A stretch of DNA of 64,000 nt from an uncultured Roseburia sp. (GCA_947649645.1 CANSSP010000003.1:62001-126000); one strand, 5' to 3'. Positions 19,524 through 30,333 are shown, counted from the stretch's first letter. A program made the numbers and translations. The notes: generated by a model not told the origin, from the letters alone.

Positions 19524-19558
19524 CAAAAAATGCGGCACAGACATATCTGCGCCGCATT
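19524..19558 (-). terminator. Terminator of the butyrate operon
   Basis: A 13-base stem (AATGCGGC-GCAGA paired with TCTGT-GCCGCATT), loop TATG, followed by TTTTT on the minus strand, 31 bases after the etfA stop. Confidence 0.92.
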
Positions 19559-19589
19559 CCACCTCATTCTGATTTTCTGCACTGCCTTA

Positions 19590-20648
19590 TTATTTGCCCA
19601 TCTCTGCTTTCAGAGCTGCTGTAAGTGCAGGAACAATCTTATTTAAATCTCCTACCAGACCATAATCAGCGACATCAAAGATCGGAGCGTCCTCATCTTT
19701 ATTGACAGCGACAATCAGATCTGCCTCTTCCATACCTGCTACGTGCTGGATTGCACCGGAAATACCGATTGCAAAATAGATCTGCGGACGGACAGTCTTT
19801 CCAGTCTGACCCACCTGTAAATCTACCGGCTGCCACCCGTTCTCCACCACGGCACGGGAACAGCTCACTGTTCCGCCAAGTACTTCCGCGAGATCTTCCA
19901 GGATCTTAAAGTTCTCTTTCGAGCCGACACCACGCCCGCCGGAAACGAGAATCTTCGCGTCCATAATATTGGCCGTATTCTTTACAGCCTTTACGATATT
20001 GAGGATCTCCACGTATTTGTCATTCGGCGTAAATCCCGGATTGAACTCTTCGACAACTGCTTTAGCGCCTTCAATCGGAGCAATCTTCTGCATAACACCG
20101 GGACGGACCGTTGCCATCTGCGGACGGTTATCCGGGCATGCGATTGTAGCAATCGTATTTCCTCCAAATGCCGGACGGGTCATAAGAAGCTGATTGTGCT
20201 TCTGCTCCGCCTCTTTCCCCGGCTGTGCTACCAGCGGGAAATCGCCGATTTCGAGCAGTGTACAGTCTGCTGTGAGACCTGTCTTCACCCTTGCTGATAC
20301 TCTCGGGCCAAGGTCACGTCCGATTGCGGTCGCGCCTACCAGCATGATCTCTGGTTTGTATTTGTTAATAACGGAAGCCAGCGCATGCGTGTACGGTTCT
20401 GTCCGGTACTCTTTCAGCTCCGGATCATCCACAACGATAACCTTATCAGCACCGTAAACAGCCAGCTCATCCGCAAGACCTTTTACATCGGCGCCGACCA
20501 GAACAGCCGTTACCTCTGTGCCCAGATCTTTTGCCAGATCTTTTCCTTTTCCAAGTAATTCAAACGCAACACCGTCTAACTTGTTATCCACCTGCTGCGC
20601 ATAGACAAATACTCCCTTAAATTCTTCTAAGCCCATTTTATTCACCAC
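19590..20648 (-). CDS. etfA: Electron transfer flavoprotein alpha subunit
   Basis: 352 residues; the FAD-domain signature is in the C-terminal half (ILVSGGRGVGSKENFKIL, SRAVVENGWQP, QVGQTGKTVRPQIYFAIG). With EtfB and the acyl-CoA dehydrogenase next door it forms the Bcd-Etf complex that couples crotonyl-CoA reduction by NADH to ferredoxin reduction in butyrate producers. Fourteen bases separate it from etfB. The start is uncertain among GTG 20648, GTG 20645 (best AAGGA spacing) and ATG 20636. Confidence 0.95.
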   Translation of the reverse strand: MVNKMGLEEFKGVFVYAQQVDNKLDGVAFELLGKGKDLAKDLGTEVTAVLVGADVKGLADELAVYGADKVIVVDDPELKEYRTEPYTHALASVINKYKPEIMLVGATAIGRDLGPRVSARVKTGLTADCTLLEIGDFPLVAQPGKEAEQKHNQLLMTRPAFGGNTIATIACPDNRPQMATVRPGVMQKIAPIEGAKAVVEEFNPGFTPNDKYVEILNIVKAVKNTANIMDAKILVSGGRGVGSKENFKILEDLAEVLGGTVSCSRAVVENGWQPVDLQVGQTGKTVRPQIYFAIGISGAIQHVAGMEEADLIVAVNKDEDAPIFDVADYGLVGDLNKIVPALTAALKAEMGK

Positions 20649-20662
20649 TTTTCCTTATTTTA

Positions 20663-21445
20663 TTAGATAACGTGTTTCTCTTTGAATTTGCCCATCAGAT
20701 AAGCAACCGCTTCCTCGGTGTCAAGAACCACCTTCTCGCCCGCTCCCTTGCGTACCTTGTCGGAAGCCTTCGCGATCTTGGTCGGTGAACCCTTTAATCC
20801 AAGATCAGAGTCGTCCACATCCTTTAAGTCTGCTCTTCCCCATACGGTGACTTCCTTCTCGTATGCGTCAAAAATTCCGCCCGGCGTCATATAGCGCGGC
20901 ACATTCAGCTCGGAAAGCGCGGTGATAAGGCACGGCATCTTTGCCTTAAGCTCATGATATCTGTCCTCATACTGGCGCTGCACGATCACATAATCCCCGT
21001 CGATTTTAATATCCTGTGCATAAGAAATCACCGGAAGATCAAGATGCTCAGCGATCTGCGGTCCGACCTGTGCGGTATCACCGTCAATCGCCTGACGGCC
21101 TGTGATGATCAGGTCGTATTCCAGATTGCGGATCGCACCGGCAATCGTCGTGGAAGTAGCCCAGGTATCCGCTCCGCCCAGTACTCTGTCTGTCACAAGG
21201 ATTCCCTTGTCTGCTCCCATCGCCATAGCCTCGCGGAGTACTTCATCTGCCTTCGGAAGTCCCATCGTAACCACAGTTACCTCTGCTCCGTACTGCTCTT
21301 TTAAGCGAAGCGCTGCTTCCAGACCTGCTTTGTCGTCAGGATTCATGATTGTAAGCATCGCACCTCTGTCTAACGTACCGTCCGGGTTGAATTTCACGCC
21401 GCCTTTGGTATCCGGTACCTGTTTAATACATACAACTATCTTCAC
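20663..21445 (-). CDS. etfB: Electron transfer flavoprotein beta subunit
   Basis: 260 residues starting MKIVVCIKQVPDTKGGVKF, a typical EtfB opening; the block DLIITGRQAIDGDTAQVGPQ is conserved in the family. In bifurcating Etfs this subunit carries the second FAD that accepts NADH electrons. GTG start with AAGGAG ten bases upstream. It lies 44 bases after bcd. Confidence 0.95.
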   Translation of the reverse strand: MKIVVCIKQVPDTKGGVKFNPDGTLDRGAMLTIMNPDDKAGLEAALRLKEQYGAEVTVVTMGLPKADEVLREAMAMGADKGILVTDRVLGGADTWATSTTIAGAIRNLEYDLIITGRQAIDGDTAQVGPQIAEHLDLPVISYAQDIKIDGDYVIVQRQYEDRYHELKAKMPCLITALSELNVPRYMTPGGIFDAYEKEVTVWGRADLKDVDDSDLGLKGSPTKIAKASDKVRKGAGEKVVLDTEEAVAYLMGKFKEKHVI

Positions 21446-21489
21446 GGTATTGTCACTCCTTATTTTTATTCTATATTAATGTCAATGTT

Positions 21490-22644
21490 CTATTTCAGCA
21501 ATGCGCCAGAGATTACCATCCGCTGAACCTCGCTCGTTCCTTCGTAAATCTCGGTAATCTTTGCATCGCGCATCATGCGCTCCACATCGTACTCTCTGAT
21601 ATAGCCGTATCCGCCGAACAGCTGGACAACCTCTGTTGTCACCGCCATTGCAGTCTCTGCCGCGAACAGTTTTGCCTTTGCAGCCTCCACGGAATATACC
21701 TTCTGTGTCGCTTTTGCCATTGCAGCTTTATATACCAGAAGCTGTGCAGCCTCGATTCTTGCAGCCATATCGGCAAGCTTGAACTGTGTATTCTGCTGCT
21801 GTGCAATGGAACGCCCGAACTGTTTTCTCTCTTTTGTATAAGCGACTGCACGGTCAAGCGCGCCTTCTGCAATGCCCAGCGCCTGCGCCGCAATACCGAT
21901 ACGTCCGCCGTCAAGCGTATGCATTGCGATCGGGAAACCCTTTCCTTCCGGCCCGAGGAGATTTTCCTTCGGAATCCTGCAGTCCTCAAAAATCAGCTCA
22001 TAGGTCGAAGAACCACGGATACCCATCTTTTTCTCTTTCGTTCCGAAGGAGAAGCCCGGCGCTCCCTTGTCCACGATAAAAGCAGAGAAATTCTTTTTCT
22101 TTCTGCCTCTCTTGTCCGTCACTACACTTGTGATCGCGATTACGATGTAAACATCCGCAACCTTTCCATTCGTGATAAAGCATTTGGAACCGTTTAAGAT
22201 CCACTCGTCACCGTCCAGGACTGCCTTGGTCTGTGCTCCCTGCGCATCTGTGCCGGCGCCCGGCTCAGTCAGTGCAAACGCACCGAGCTTCTCTCCCGTC
22301 GCGAGCGGTTTTACATATTTCTGCTTCTGCTCTTCCGTACCGTAAGTCAAGATCGGATCGATGCACAGAGAAGTATGTGCGGAAACGACAACGCCTGTCG
22401 TAGCGCAGACTTTTGACAACTCCTCCACGCACATCACATATGTAAGCGGATCACATCCCTGTCCGCCGTACTCCTTCGGAACCGGAATCCCCATAAAACC
22501 GTATTTCTGCATTTTTTTCACGGTCTCCATCGGGAACTCTTCAGTCTCGTCGACCTCCTGCGCAAGAGGCTTTACTTCTGTCTCCGCAAATTCCCGGAAC
22601 AGGGAACGCGCCATTTCATGTTTTTTATCTAAAGAGAAATCCAT
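21490..22644 (-). CDS. bcd: Butyryl-CoA (short-chain acyl-CoA) dehydrogenase
   Basis: 384 residues of the acyl-CoA dehydrogenase family. The catalytic base is the Glu of [11 protein letters not shown] near the C-terminus; FAD-binding blocks include [17 protein letters not shown] and ECFITNG-like [10 protein letters not shown]. In this context it reduces crotonyl-CoA to butyryl-CoA with EtfAB. AAAGGAG precedes the ATG. It is separated from hbd by 189 bases holding two hairpins where other clusters have crotonase. Confidence 0.94.
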   Translation of the reverse strand: MDFSLDKKHEMARSLFREFAETEVKPLAQEVDETEEFPMETVKKMQKYGFMGIPVPKEYGGQGCDPLTYVMCVEELSKVCATTGVVVSAHTSLCIDPILTYGTEEQKQKYVKPLATGEKLGAFALTEPGAGTDAQGAQTKAVLDGDEWILNGSKCFITNGKVADVYIVIAITSVVTDKRGRKKKNFSAFIVDKGAPGFSFGTKEKKMGIRGSSTYELIFEDCRIPKENLLGPEGKGFPIAMHTLDGGRIGIAAQALGIAEGALDRAVAYTKERKQFGRSIAQQQNTQFKLADMAARIEAAQLLVYKAAMAKATQKVYSVEAAKAKLFAAETAMAVTTEVVQLFGGYGYIREYDVERMMRDAKITEIYEGTSEVQRMVISGALLK

Positions 22645-22686
22645 GCTATTTTACTCCTTTTTCTTTTTCCCAATATTTTGCAGTCA

Positions 22687-22712
22687 CTGTCCGCCGACGC
22701 ATCGGCAGACAG
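22687..22712. repeat. Hairpin between hbd and bcd
   Basis: CTGTC-GCCGA, 4-base loop CGCA, TCGGC-GACAG, with a single C/A mismatch. A second stem TGCCGG / CCGGCA lies at 22737-22757. Neither has a U tract in the sense of transcription, so these look like RNA stability or processing elements rather than terminators. Confidence 0.55.
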
Positions 22713-22833
22713 CGACATTTACAGGCAGACATGGAATGCCGGCGCACACGTCCGGCAGGATGCGCACACCGCGTTTCCAGGACTGCCCGTCTCTGACTTT
22801 TCGTCGGCTGGATACTCTTACGGCAAATGTTCC

Positions 22834-23673
22834 CTATTTGCTGTAATCGTAAAAACCTTTTCCTGTCTTCTGGCCTAACTTGCCGGCGCGGACCATCTTC
22901 TTGAGAAGCGGATGCGGACGGTATTTCGGATCGCCTGTCTCATCATAAAGCACATTCATGATCGCAAGGCAGATATCAAGACCAACCAGGTCACCCAGCG
23001 CAAGCGGTCCCATCGGATGATTTGCACCCAGCTTCATCGCCGTGTCAATGCCCTCTACAGAAGCAACGCCATCAGCGTAGATGCCAACCGCTTCGTTGAT
23101 CATCGGGATCAGTATTCTGTTGACGACAAATCCTGCCGCCTCGTTAACCTCTACCGGAGTCTTACCGATTTCCCTGGAAATGGCAACGATCCTGTCTTTC
23201 ATCTCATCCGGCGTATTCTCGCCTTTGATCACCTCAATCAGCTTCATAACCGGAGCCGGATTGAAGAAATGCATGCCGATCACCGGTCTGTCAAGACCCG
23301 CACCGATCTCCGTGATGGACAGGGATGAAGTGTTGGTCGCAAACATGCAGGCAGACGGAACGATGTCCTGAAGCTCTTTGAACGTCTGCTTCTTGACATC
23401 CATCACCTCAAGCGCCGCCTCAACGATCAGATCTGCGTCCTTGCAGATATCTTTTACTCCTGTCGTGATCTTTGCCAGCACTTTATCCGCATCTTCCTGC
23501 GCCATTTTGCCTTTTGCAACTCTCTTGGCAAATCCTTTTTCAATCTTGCTCTTACCGTTTGCCGCAAACTCTTCATTGATGTCGCACAGATATACTTCGT
23601 ATCCTTCTGTCTGCGCAAATGCCTGCGCAATTCCGGAACCCATGGTTCCTGCACCGATAACTCCTACTTTCAT
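22834..23673 (-). CDS. hbd: 3-hydroxybutyryl-CoA dehydrogenase
   Basis: 279 residues. NAD-binding [11 protein letters not shown] at residues 7-17, substrate Ser in ATNTSSLSI, catalytic His in [15 protein letters not shown], and the C-terminal [15 protein letters not shown]. It reduces acetoacetyl-CoA to (S)-3-hydroxybutyryl-CoA. AGGAGG site; 98 bases after thlA with a GC-rich hairpin in between. Confidence 0.96.
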   Translation of the reverse strand: MKVGVIGAGTMGSGIAQAFAQTEGYEVYLCDINEEFAANGKSKIEKGFAKRVAKGKMAQEDADKVLAKITTGVKDICKDADLIVEAALEVMDVKKQTFKELQDIVPSACMFATNTSSLSITEIGAGLDRPVIGMHFFNPAPVMKLIEVIKGENTPDEMKDRIVAISREIGKTPVEVNEAAGFVVNRILIPMINEAVGIYADGVASVEGIDTAMKLGANHPMGPLALGDLVGLDICLAIMNVLYDETGDPKYRPHPLLKKMVRAGKLGQKTGKGFYDYSK

Positions 23674-23771
23674 TTCCGTTCCTCCTAAAATTTAATAATA
23701 AGGCATCAAATCTGTAATATCCAGCACAATTCCCCGGGAGCGCAGCCCCCGGGAAGATTCGTCTGTTAAAC

Positions 23772-24956
23772 CTAATCTCTCTCAACGATCGTCGAGCAGC
23801 CCATTCCACCGCCGATGCACAGCGTCGCAAGACCTCTCTTCGCATCTCTCTTCTGCATCTCATGTAACAGTGTGACAAGGATACGGCATCCGGAAGCGCC
23901 CACCGGGTGTCCCAGCGCAATCGCGCCGCCATTCACGTTCACTTTGTCCATATTAAATCCAAGGTCTCTGGCAACCGCGACAGACTGTGCCGCAAACGCC
24001 TCGTTCGCCTCGATCAGATCCATATCGTCGATAGAAAGACCTGTCTTTGCCAGTACTTTTCTGGTGGAAGCAACCGGTCCGACACCCATGATCTCCGGCT
24101 CAACACCGCCGAGTGCTCCGGCTACCCAGGTTGCCATCGGCGTCACGCCGAGCTCTTTCGCCTTCTCCTCGCTCATGACCACGATCGCTGCCGCACCGTC
24201 ATTGATACCGGAAGCATTTCCTGCCGTCACAAGTCCGCCCTCTTTTCCGGAGCAGCATTTCAGCTTGGAAAGAGATTCTGCCGTTGTCCCTGCACGCGGA
24301 CCCTCGTCTGTCACAAAATCAACCATCTCTCTCTTGACCTTGATCGGAACCGGAACAATTTCGTCTTTGAATTTACCTTCAGCGATCGCCTTCTCGCATT
24401 TCTGCTGGCTGTTTGCCGAAAATGCGTCGAGCTCCTCTCTGGTCAGTCCGTATTTATCACATACGTTCTCTGCTGTGATCATCATGTGATAGTGGTTGAA
24501 CGCATCCGTCAGCGCGTCATTCACCATCGTATCGATGATCGTCGCATTGTTCATACGATATCCAAAACGAGCTTTTGTCATGGCATACGGAGCCATAGAC
24601 ATGTTCTCCATACCGCCGGCAACAACGATATCTGCCTGATCTGCCATGATCATGGTCGCCGCCTCGTTGACACATTTTAACCCGGAACCGCAGACCACGT
24701 TCAAGGTAACTGCCGGAACTTCGATCGGTAAACCAGCTTTAATGGAAGCCTGACGCGCAACGTTCTGTCCCTGTGCCGCCTGAATAACGCATCCCATTAA
24801 CACTTCATCAACCTGCTCCGGCTTCACGCCAGCCCTGTTTAAAGCCTCTTTGATAACGATTGCGCCTAAATCAGCTGCCGGTGTGTTGCTCAGAGCTCCG
24901 CCCATCTTACCGATCGCGGTACGGCATGCGCCTGCTAAAACTACTTTCTTTGCCAT
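23772..24956 (-). CDS. thlA: Acetyl-CoA acetyltransferase (thiolase)
   Basis: 394 residues, a degradative/biosynthetic thiolase. Acyl-accepting Cys in [11 protein letters not shown] (about residue 88), His in [10 protein letters not shown] and general-base Cys in CIGGGMGCS. It condenses two acetyl-CoA into acetoacetyl-CoA, the first step of butyrate formation, and heads the operon hbd-bcd-etfB-etfA. AAGGAG precedes the ATG; a Rex-like operator lies 40-57 bases upstream. Confidence 0.96.
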   Translation of the reverse strand: MAKKVVLAGACRTAIGKMGGALSNTPAADLGAIVIKEALNRAGVKPEQVDEVLMGCVIQAAQGQNVARQASIKAGLPIEVPAVTLNVVCGSGLKCVNEAATMIMADQADIVVAGGMENMSMAPYAMTKARFGYRMNNATIIDTMVNDALTDAFNHYHMMITAENVCDKYGLTREELDAFSANSQQKCEKAIAEGKFKDEIVPVPIKVKREMVDFVTDEGPRAGTTAESLSKLKCCSGKEGGLVTAGNASGINDGAAAIVVMSEEKAKELGVTPMATWVAGALGGVEPEIMGVGPVASTRKVLAKTGLSIDDMDLIEANEAFAAQSVAVARDLGFNMDKVNVNGGAIALGHPVGASGCRILVTLLHEMQKRDAKRGLATLCIGGGMGCSTIVERD

Positions 24957-24995
24957 TTTCTCGTCTCCTTCTTACATTAAATTCGCTGAAAAACG

Positions 24996-25013
24996 CCGTT
25001 AATTTTTTAACAA
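24996..25013. promoter_or_regulatory. Rex-like operator upstream of thlA
   Basis: The + strand reads CCGTTAATTTTTTAACAA, which matches the Rex consensus TTGTTAANNNNTTAACAA at all but the first two bases. Rex is a redox-sensing repressor that leaves DNA when NADH rises. Location between the likely promoter and the thlA start supports repression. I could not place a convincing -35/-10 pair. Confidence 0.7.
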
Positions 25014-25172
25014 TCTCTTCCAAAAAAAATACAACCCTGCCCGACCTCCGAGAAGTTATCTTTTCTCTTTGTATCATTCTTACAAATAACGATTTTTTCA
25101 GCATCCTGCTACGTTTTCATGCTACCATAAATTGTCCACAAATGCAAGCAGTTCCTGTGTATTTTTCACAAT

Positions 25173-25206
25173 ACCGGAACCTGGCGCCACTACCTGGATT
25201 CCGGAC
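25173..25206 (-). terminator. Possible terminator after dipeptidase gene
   Basis: Stem CCGGAA / TTCCGG with further CC/GG pairing just past the dipeptidase stop; the U tract is weak (TATTGTG), so this is tentative. Confidence 0.35.
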
Positions 25207-25221
25207 TGCAATAACGATTTC

Positions 25222-26199
25222 TCACATCACTTCCCGTATTACCCTCTCTACATTTTTATATGCAATTTTTTCAACAGCATCCTCCGGGAGCCCCCGTGCA
25301 CGAAGCGCCTCAAACAGCCGCGGCATCTCTGCGCAGTCCGCAATCTCAGACACTCCGCTGATCCCGTCAAAATCCGTCCCGATTCCGACGCACCCGATTC
25401 CGCCCTTGTCTATGAAATGGAGGATGTGATCACACATACATGCAATCCGGCTGGCGGGATCCGAGGTATCCTTATTCAGAAATGACGGTTCAAAATTGAT
25501 CCCGGCCACGCCGCCCTTTTCGGCCAGGACCCGTATCATCCCGTCCGTCAGATTCCGTGTGGACGGCGAAAGCGCGCGGCAGTTGGAGTGCGACGCGACA
25601 AACGGCTTTTCCGAAATCTCAGCCACATCGTAAAATCCGCCGTCCGAGAGGTGAGAGACGTCCACAAGCATCCCCAGCTCATTCATATAAGAAACCGCTT
25701 CCTTTCCAAAATCTGTCAGACCCCGCTTCATCTCCTCCGGCTTTGCAGAATGCGGAAACCCGAAACAGTTCGGATCGTTCCAGGTTAACGTTATCAGCCG
25801 CACCCCCATCTCATAAAAACGCTTTAACGCCTCTGGCTTCCCTTGCGCCGGATACCCGTTCTCAATCGTCAGAAATGCCGAAATTTTCCCGGCTTCCCTG
25901 TTGCGCACCAGATCCGCATAACGATACGCCGGGGCCAGCAGATCATCACAGGCCGCAAGCGTATTCTGAAAAACCGCATACATTTTCTCAAGCAGCTCCC
26001 AGGGTTCCGGCGCCGTATCCTGCCCGAACCAGGCCGGATCCATATTCTGCGGCAGAAACATCGCAAAAAACTGCGCGCAGGCGCCGCCCTCCTTCAGACG
26101 CATGACATCCGTCATCGTCCCCTCAAGCTCTCTTACCGTATCCTTCCCCTGCATCAGGGCTTTTGCAAGTGTGTCGCAGTGCATATCAATATACCGCAT
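25222..26199 (-). CDS. Membrane dipeptidase-like peptidase (family M19)
   Basis: 325 residues. Zinc-binding HCD (residues 7-9, DMHCDTL), Glu in TIENGYPA, His residues in VDVSHLSD and VASHSNCRALS, and Asp in GIGTDFDG: all metal ligands of renal dipeptidase. It hydrolyses dipeptides, often with D-residues. The ATG at 26199 follows GGGAGG; an upstream ATG at 26244 lacks a site. No signal peptide, so cytoplasmic despite the family name. Single-gene unit. Confidence 0.92.
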   Translation of the reverse strand: MRYIDMHCDTLAKALMQGKDTVRELEGTMTDVMRLKEGGACAQFFAMFLPQNMDPAWFGQDTAPEPWELLEKMYAVFQNTLAACDDLLAPAYRYADLVRNREAGKISAFLTIENGYPAQGKPEALKRFYEMGVRLITLTWNDPNCFGFPHSAKPEEMKRGLTDFGKEAVSYMNELGMLVDVSHLSDGGFYDVAEISEKPFVASHSNCRALSPSTRNLTDGMIRVLAEKGGVAGINFEPSFLNKDTSDPASRIACMCDHILHFIDKGGIGCVGIGTDFDGISGVSEIADCAEMPRLFEALRARGLPEDAVEKIAYKNVERVIREVM

Positions 26200-26365
26200 A
26201 AGAATCCTCCCTATTCTGTAAAACGGCCAGAACTGCCGTACCATATCTCCATGGTTCCGTCTTACCCGGTCAGAAGACTGTATCCTTCGCCCCTATATCC
26301 TATTTATAAAATATTTCAATTATGTCAGATAACCGATCTGATCCCGAAAACGAATACCACAAATT

Positions 26366-26418
26366 CAAAAACGCCGGGACTCCGCATAAACACACCGTTT
26401 ATACGGCTCCCGGCATTT
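26366..26418 (-). terminator. Terminator of glycogen phosphorylase
   Basis: Long stem GCCGGGA / TCCCGGC with inner pairing (CCGTATAAAC to GTTTATGCGG) and TTTTTG after it on the minus strand. Confidence 0.85.
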
Positions 26419-26452
26419 TCTTTATCCAGACATGCGCCTTCCTTCAGGCATC

Positions 26453-28705
26453 TTACAAATGCCAGATTTCGTCATTATACTGCGCAATTGTCCGGTCAGA
26501 CGAGAAAAATCCTGCCTTGCTGATATTGACCAGCATCTTTTTCGCCCATGCCATGCGTTCCTCATAATCTGCATACATGCGCTCCTTCGTCTTCACGTAA
26601 TCCTTAAAATCAGGGAAGGTCATAAACCAGTCCTTGTTCAGCAGTTCCTTATAAAGCCGTTCAAGACTCTCCTTACATCCCACGGCCAGCATCTCTTCGC
26701 TTACGATAAAATCAACCGCGCGCTGAATATCCTCATCTTCCTCATAGTAATCCCTGGACACGTAATCGCCCTTTTTATAGCGCCCGATCACCGTCTCTGA
26801 AGATTCGCCAAAAATATAGATATTGTCGTCCCCCACAAACTGATGCATCTCCACATTCGCACCATCCAGCGTTCCGACTGCCACGGCGCCGTTTAACATA
26901 AACTTCATGTTGGACGTTCCGGACGCCTCTTTTGACGCAAGCGAAATCTGCTCGTGGATATCTGCCGCCGGGATCAGTTTCTCCGCCAGCGTCACATTAT
27001 AATTTTCCACCATAACGACCTTAAGATAGGGCGAAACCTCCGGATCGTTGTTTACCAGCTCCTGCAGACAGAGAATCAGGTGAATAATATCCTTTGCAAT
27101 CACGTAAGCCGGAGCCGCTTTCGCGCCAAAAATCACGGTGATGGGACGCGAAGGCCTCTTCCCGTCTTTGATCTCAAAATATTTGTGGATGACATAAAGC
27201 GCATTCATCTGCTGCCGCTTGTACTCATGCAGCCGCTTGATCTGAATGTCGTAAATGGACTCGTCATCGATCTTTATCCCCTGTGTCTTTGCAAGATAAT
27301 TCTTAAGCTCTGTCTTGCTGTCTTTCTTTACCTTCAGAAGACGTTTTAAAACCGCCTCATCCTCCGTGAATGCTCCCAGCTTTTCCAGTCCGGCCGCATC
27401 CGTTTTAAATCCTGGCCCGATCAAGGATTCGATCAGCTCCGCAAGCTCATGATTGCAGTGAAGCAGCCAGCGGCGGAATGTCACGCCGTTCGTCTTGTTA
27501 TTGAACTTCTCCGGATACAGTTCGTAAAAATGATGCAGCTCCGCATTCTTTAAAATCTCAGTGTGCAGGTATGCCACTCCGTTGACACTGTAGCCATAAT
27601 GAATATCCATGTTTGCCATATGGACAAGCTTATTCTCATCGATGATCGCAACCGACGGATCGTCATACTTTCCGATCACACGGCTGTTGAGCTCATAGAT
27701 CACCGGCAGAAGCTGCGGCACAGCTTTCTCCAGAAAATGCATCGGCCATTTTTCCAGCGCCTCGGCCAGGATCGTGTGGTTGGTGTAGGCGCAGGTCTTT
27801 GAAACAATCGAAATCGCCTCATCCATTAAGATACCGCGCTCCATAAGAAGCCGGATAAGCTCCGGAATCACCATGCTCGGATGCGTGTCATTGATCTGGA
27901 CAGCCGCGTATTCATGCAGATCATGCAGATTGCTGCCACGCTCCAGCGCTTCGTCGATCAAAAGCCGCGCGGCATTGCTGACCATAAAATACTGCTGATA
28001 CACGCGCAGAATACGTCCCGCGTCGTCCGAGTCATCCGGATATAAAAACAGTGTCAGATTTTTTGCGATATCCGTCTTGTCAAACGAAATCCCTTCTCCC
28101 ACAATACTCTCGTCCACGGTCTCCACATCAAAGAGATGAAGCTTTGTGGTGCGGTTTCCATAACCGATCACATCGATGTCATACAGCCTGGACTGCAGTG
28201 CAAAGCCACCGAATACAATCCGGTAAGAAATATCTGTCTTTGTAAGCCACCCTTCTTTTTCTATCCATGGGTTCGGCGTCTCATTCTGCAAATTCTTCTC
28301 AAACACCTGCTTAAAGAGACCATAATGGTAATTTAACCCCACGCCGTCCCCGTTTAAGCCGAGACTCGCGATGGAATCCAGAAAGCAGGCCGCCAGACGG
28401 CCCAGACCACCGTTTCCGAGCGAAGGCTCCGGTTCCACCTCCTCGATCTCTGCAAGGCTCTTTCCGTTCTCCGCGAGAAGCAACTTCACCTCCTCGTATA
28501 TACCAAGGTTAATCAGATTATTCGACAACAGCTTTCCGATCAGAAACTCCGCCGAAATATAATAAAGCTTCCGCTTTCCCTCGCTGCTGACACGCTCCTT
28601 CGCCATCCCTCTGGTCATCTCAAGAAGTGCATAATAAATCTCCTCATTTGTGCACTCCGAAATCTCTTTCTCATATCTCGCTGTAATGATTTCCTCTAAA
28701 CTCAT
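26453..28705 (-). CDS. glgP: Glycogen/starch phosphorylase
   Basis: About 750 residues. Releases glucose-1-phosphate from alpha-1,4-glucan; PLP sits on Lys in [15 protein letters not shown], and [15 protein letters not shown] and the acid-base blocks are present. The start at 28705 ([14 protein letters not shown]) follows AGGAGGG; an upstream frame to 28909 has no site. Shorter than the 800-plus residues of E. coli and animal enzymes, as in many Clostridia. Divergent to an AraC-type gene that may regulate it. Confidence 0.96.
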   Translation of the reverse strand: MSLEEIITARYEKEISECTNEEIYYALLEMTRGMAKERVSSEGKRKLYYISAEFLIGKLLSNNLINLGIYEEVKLLLAENGKSLAEIEEVEPEPSLGNGGLGRLAACFLDSIASLGLNGDGVGLNYHYGLFKQVFEKNLQNETPNPWIEKEGWLTKTDISYRIVFGGFALQSRLYDIDVIGYGNRTTKLHLFDVETVDESIVGEGISFDKTDIAKNLTLFLYPDDSDDAGRILRVYQQYFMVSNAARLLIDEALERGSNLHDLHEYAAVQINDTHPSMVIPELIRLLMERGILMDEAISIVSKTCAYTNHTILAEALEKWPMHFLEKAVPQLLPVIYELNSRVIGKYDDPSVAIIDENKLVHMANMDIHYGYSVNGVAYLHTEILKNAELHHFYELYPEKFNNKTNGVTFRRWLLHCNHELAELIESLIGPGFKTDAAGLEKLGAFTEDEAVLKRLLKVKKDSKTELKNYLAKTQGIKIDDESIYDIQIKRLHEYKRQQMNALYVIHKYFEIKDGKRPSRPITVIFGAKAAPAYVIAKDIIHLILCLQELVNNDPEVSPYLKVVMVENYNVTLAEKLIPAADIHEQISLASKEASGTSNMKFMLNGAVAVGTLDGANVEMHQFVGDDNIYIFGESSETVIGRYKKGDYVSRDYYEEDEDIQRAVDFIVSEEMLAVGCKESLERLYKELLNKDWFMTFPDFKDYVKTKERMYADYEERMAWAKKMLVNISKAGFFSSDRTIAQYNDEIWHL

Positions 28706-28752
28706 GATTCCCTCCTGATTTTTGTGATTCTGTTTCATATGGGATACTGTTG

Positions 28753-28765
28753 TATAATCATTATA
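28753..28765. promoter_or_regulatory. Palindromic -10 region shared by divergent genes
   Basis: TATAATCATTATA: TATAAT reads on both strands with a single central base. It could serve as -10 for glgP on the minus strand and the AraC gene on the plus strand, but neither side has a convincing -35 at 17 bases, so activator dependence is possible. Confidence 0.4.
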
Positions 28766-28901
28766 AGAGCACGTGGCAGATTTTTCTTGTAGTATCCTAA
28801 GGTAAAGTGGTACAATTCTATCATTATAACGGGCAATCCACATTCCGCACAGACGTGCCGGAAACGCTGCCCCGCCATCCTGCCGGGAAAGGAGTTCTGC
28901 C

Positions 28902-29795
28902 ATGAACATATTATGCTATGAAAACTACCAGGAAAAAATACCACACGGCGACCCGCTGTTTCCCTACATCACTTACCCGTGTTCCATTCCGCTCGACTTT
29001 TCGCACGTCCCGCTCCACTGGCATGATGAGATGGAAATCATCTACATCAAAAAAGGCATCGGGTCGATCACTGTCGATTTTTCACAGTACATGGTGACCG
29101 CCGGCACCATCGCGCTCATCCTGCCGGGACAGCTCCACTCCATCGGACAATATGGACAGGAATCCATGGAATACGAAAATATCATCTTTCATCCCAATAT
29201 TCTCATCTCAAAAAAAACAGACACCTGCAGCAGCAGCTACCTCTGTCCCCTGTTCTCCGGCAGCACAGGCATCCCTCTTTTATTTGCGCCCGGTTCTCCC
29301 TGCTACGATGAGATCGCAGCCTGCATTGACGCAAACGACGAGATCTGCGGCACAAACCCGCCCGGATATCAGCTTTTTATCAAAAGCCAGCTCTTCAGGC
29401 TGTTTTATCTCCTCTACAACCGGCTGTGCCCGGCAGAACCGTCCAGAAGCCGCCCGAAGGCGCTCGAAAAAATGAAACTTATCTTAAAGTATGTCGAAAA
29501 TCACTATATGAACAAAATCACCATCGCCGACGCCGCAGAGGCGTCCGGCGTCAGCCCGTCCCATTTTATGCGGTATTTTAAAAACACGATGGGAACCTCC
29601 TTTATTGATTACCTCAACGAATACCGGCTGACAATGGCTTCCAGGCTTCTGGTCTCCTCCGACTCCTCGATCCTCGCGATCGCCTCCGAGGTGGGCTTCG
29701 AAAACCTCTCCTACTTTAACCGGACGTTTAAAAAACGCTTTGCACTGACGCCGAGCGCTTACCGCAAAAAATATTCCCGGACAGCCGCATCATGA
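28902..29795 (+). CDS. AraC family transcriptional regulator
   Basis: 297 residues: N-terminal cupin-like domain ([29 protein letters not shown]) and C-terminal pair of helix-turn-helix units ([21 protein letters not shown] and [22 protein letters not shown]). AAAGGAG site before the ATG. Divergent from glycogen phosphorylase with 196 bases between the starts, so that gene is its most obvious target; sequence alone does not show the ligand. Confidence 0.9.
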   Translation: MNILCYENYQEKIPHGDPLFPYITYPCSIPLDFSHVPLHWHDEMEIIYIKKGIGSITVDFSQYMVTAGTIALILPGQLHSIGQYGQESMEYENIIFHPNILISKKTDTCSSSYLCPLFSGSTGIPLLFAPGSPCYDEIAACIDANDEICGTNPPGYQLFIKSQLFRLFYLLYNRLCPAEPSRSRPKALEKMKLILKYVENHYMNKITIADAAEASGVSPSHFMRYFKNTMGTSFIDYLNEYRLTMASRLLVSSDSSILAIASEVGFENLSYFNRTFKKRFALTPSAYRKKYSRTAAS

Positions 29796-29838
29796 ACCAT
29801 CCGCAAGGCCCCTGATCTGCTGCCGCAACAGATCTGCC

Positions 29839-30333
29839 TCAGATCAGATAGTACCCGGCCACACCGCACAGGATCCCCGCCACCGCTCCTGCGGCCACAT
29901 CGCGCGGTTCATGCACACCGCCCACAACCCGGATTGCCCCGAGCGCCACACCGATGACTCCGAGCATCAGACCGGCGCCGGGATAATGCGTAAAAACCGT
30001 TATCCCGATCATAAACACAGAAAACACATGGCGGCTCGGAAACGACTTTCCACTCGTGTCCTTCCTTATCACCGGAGGAATATCAAATTTTTCATATGGC
30101 CTTTTCGCATTAAAAATTCTCCTGAACAGGCTGACCGCAGCAAACGAGACTGCCGGAACCAGAACGGCGCGCGGCAGAAACGGATCTTTATCCAGAAAAA
30201 GACGGCACAGATAAAACGGATATAAAAAAAATACGATCCCTGTCAGAACCCGGTTCACCGCTTCCAGAAGCCAGACTCTGCGTGGGTTTTCCCTGAGCCG
30301 CCCTGTGATCCGGATATAGGTTTCCTTTGTCAT
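29839..30333 (-). CDS. PAP2 family phosphatase
   Basis: About 164 residues with several membrane helices. The PAP2 motifs are KRPYEKFD, PSRHVFS (usually PSGH) and RVVGGVHEPRDV, carrying the conserved Lys, Arg, two His and Asp. Members dephosphorylate undecaprenyl pyrophosphate or phosphatidic acid-like lipids. The ATG at 30333 has GGAGG at eight bases; upstream ATGs lack a site. It lies 61 bases after lspA, as the likely last gene of the STM401x operon. Confidence 0.83.
   Translation of the reverse strand: MTKETYIRITGRLRENPRRVWLLEAVNRVLTGIVFFLYPFYLCRLFLDKDPFLPRAVLVPAVSFAAVSLFRRIFNAKRPYEKFDIPPVIRKDTSGKSFPSRHVFSVFMIGITVFTHYPGAGLMLGVIGVALGAIRVVGGVHEPRDVAAGAVAGILCGVAGYYLI

Noticed and set aside
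25104-25130. Partial catabolite-repression-like site TGAAAACGTAGCA upstream of thlA
   Set aside because: It misses several positions of the CcpA consensus, so it was not reported as an operator.
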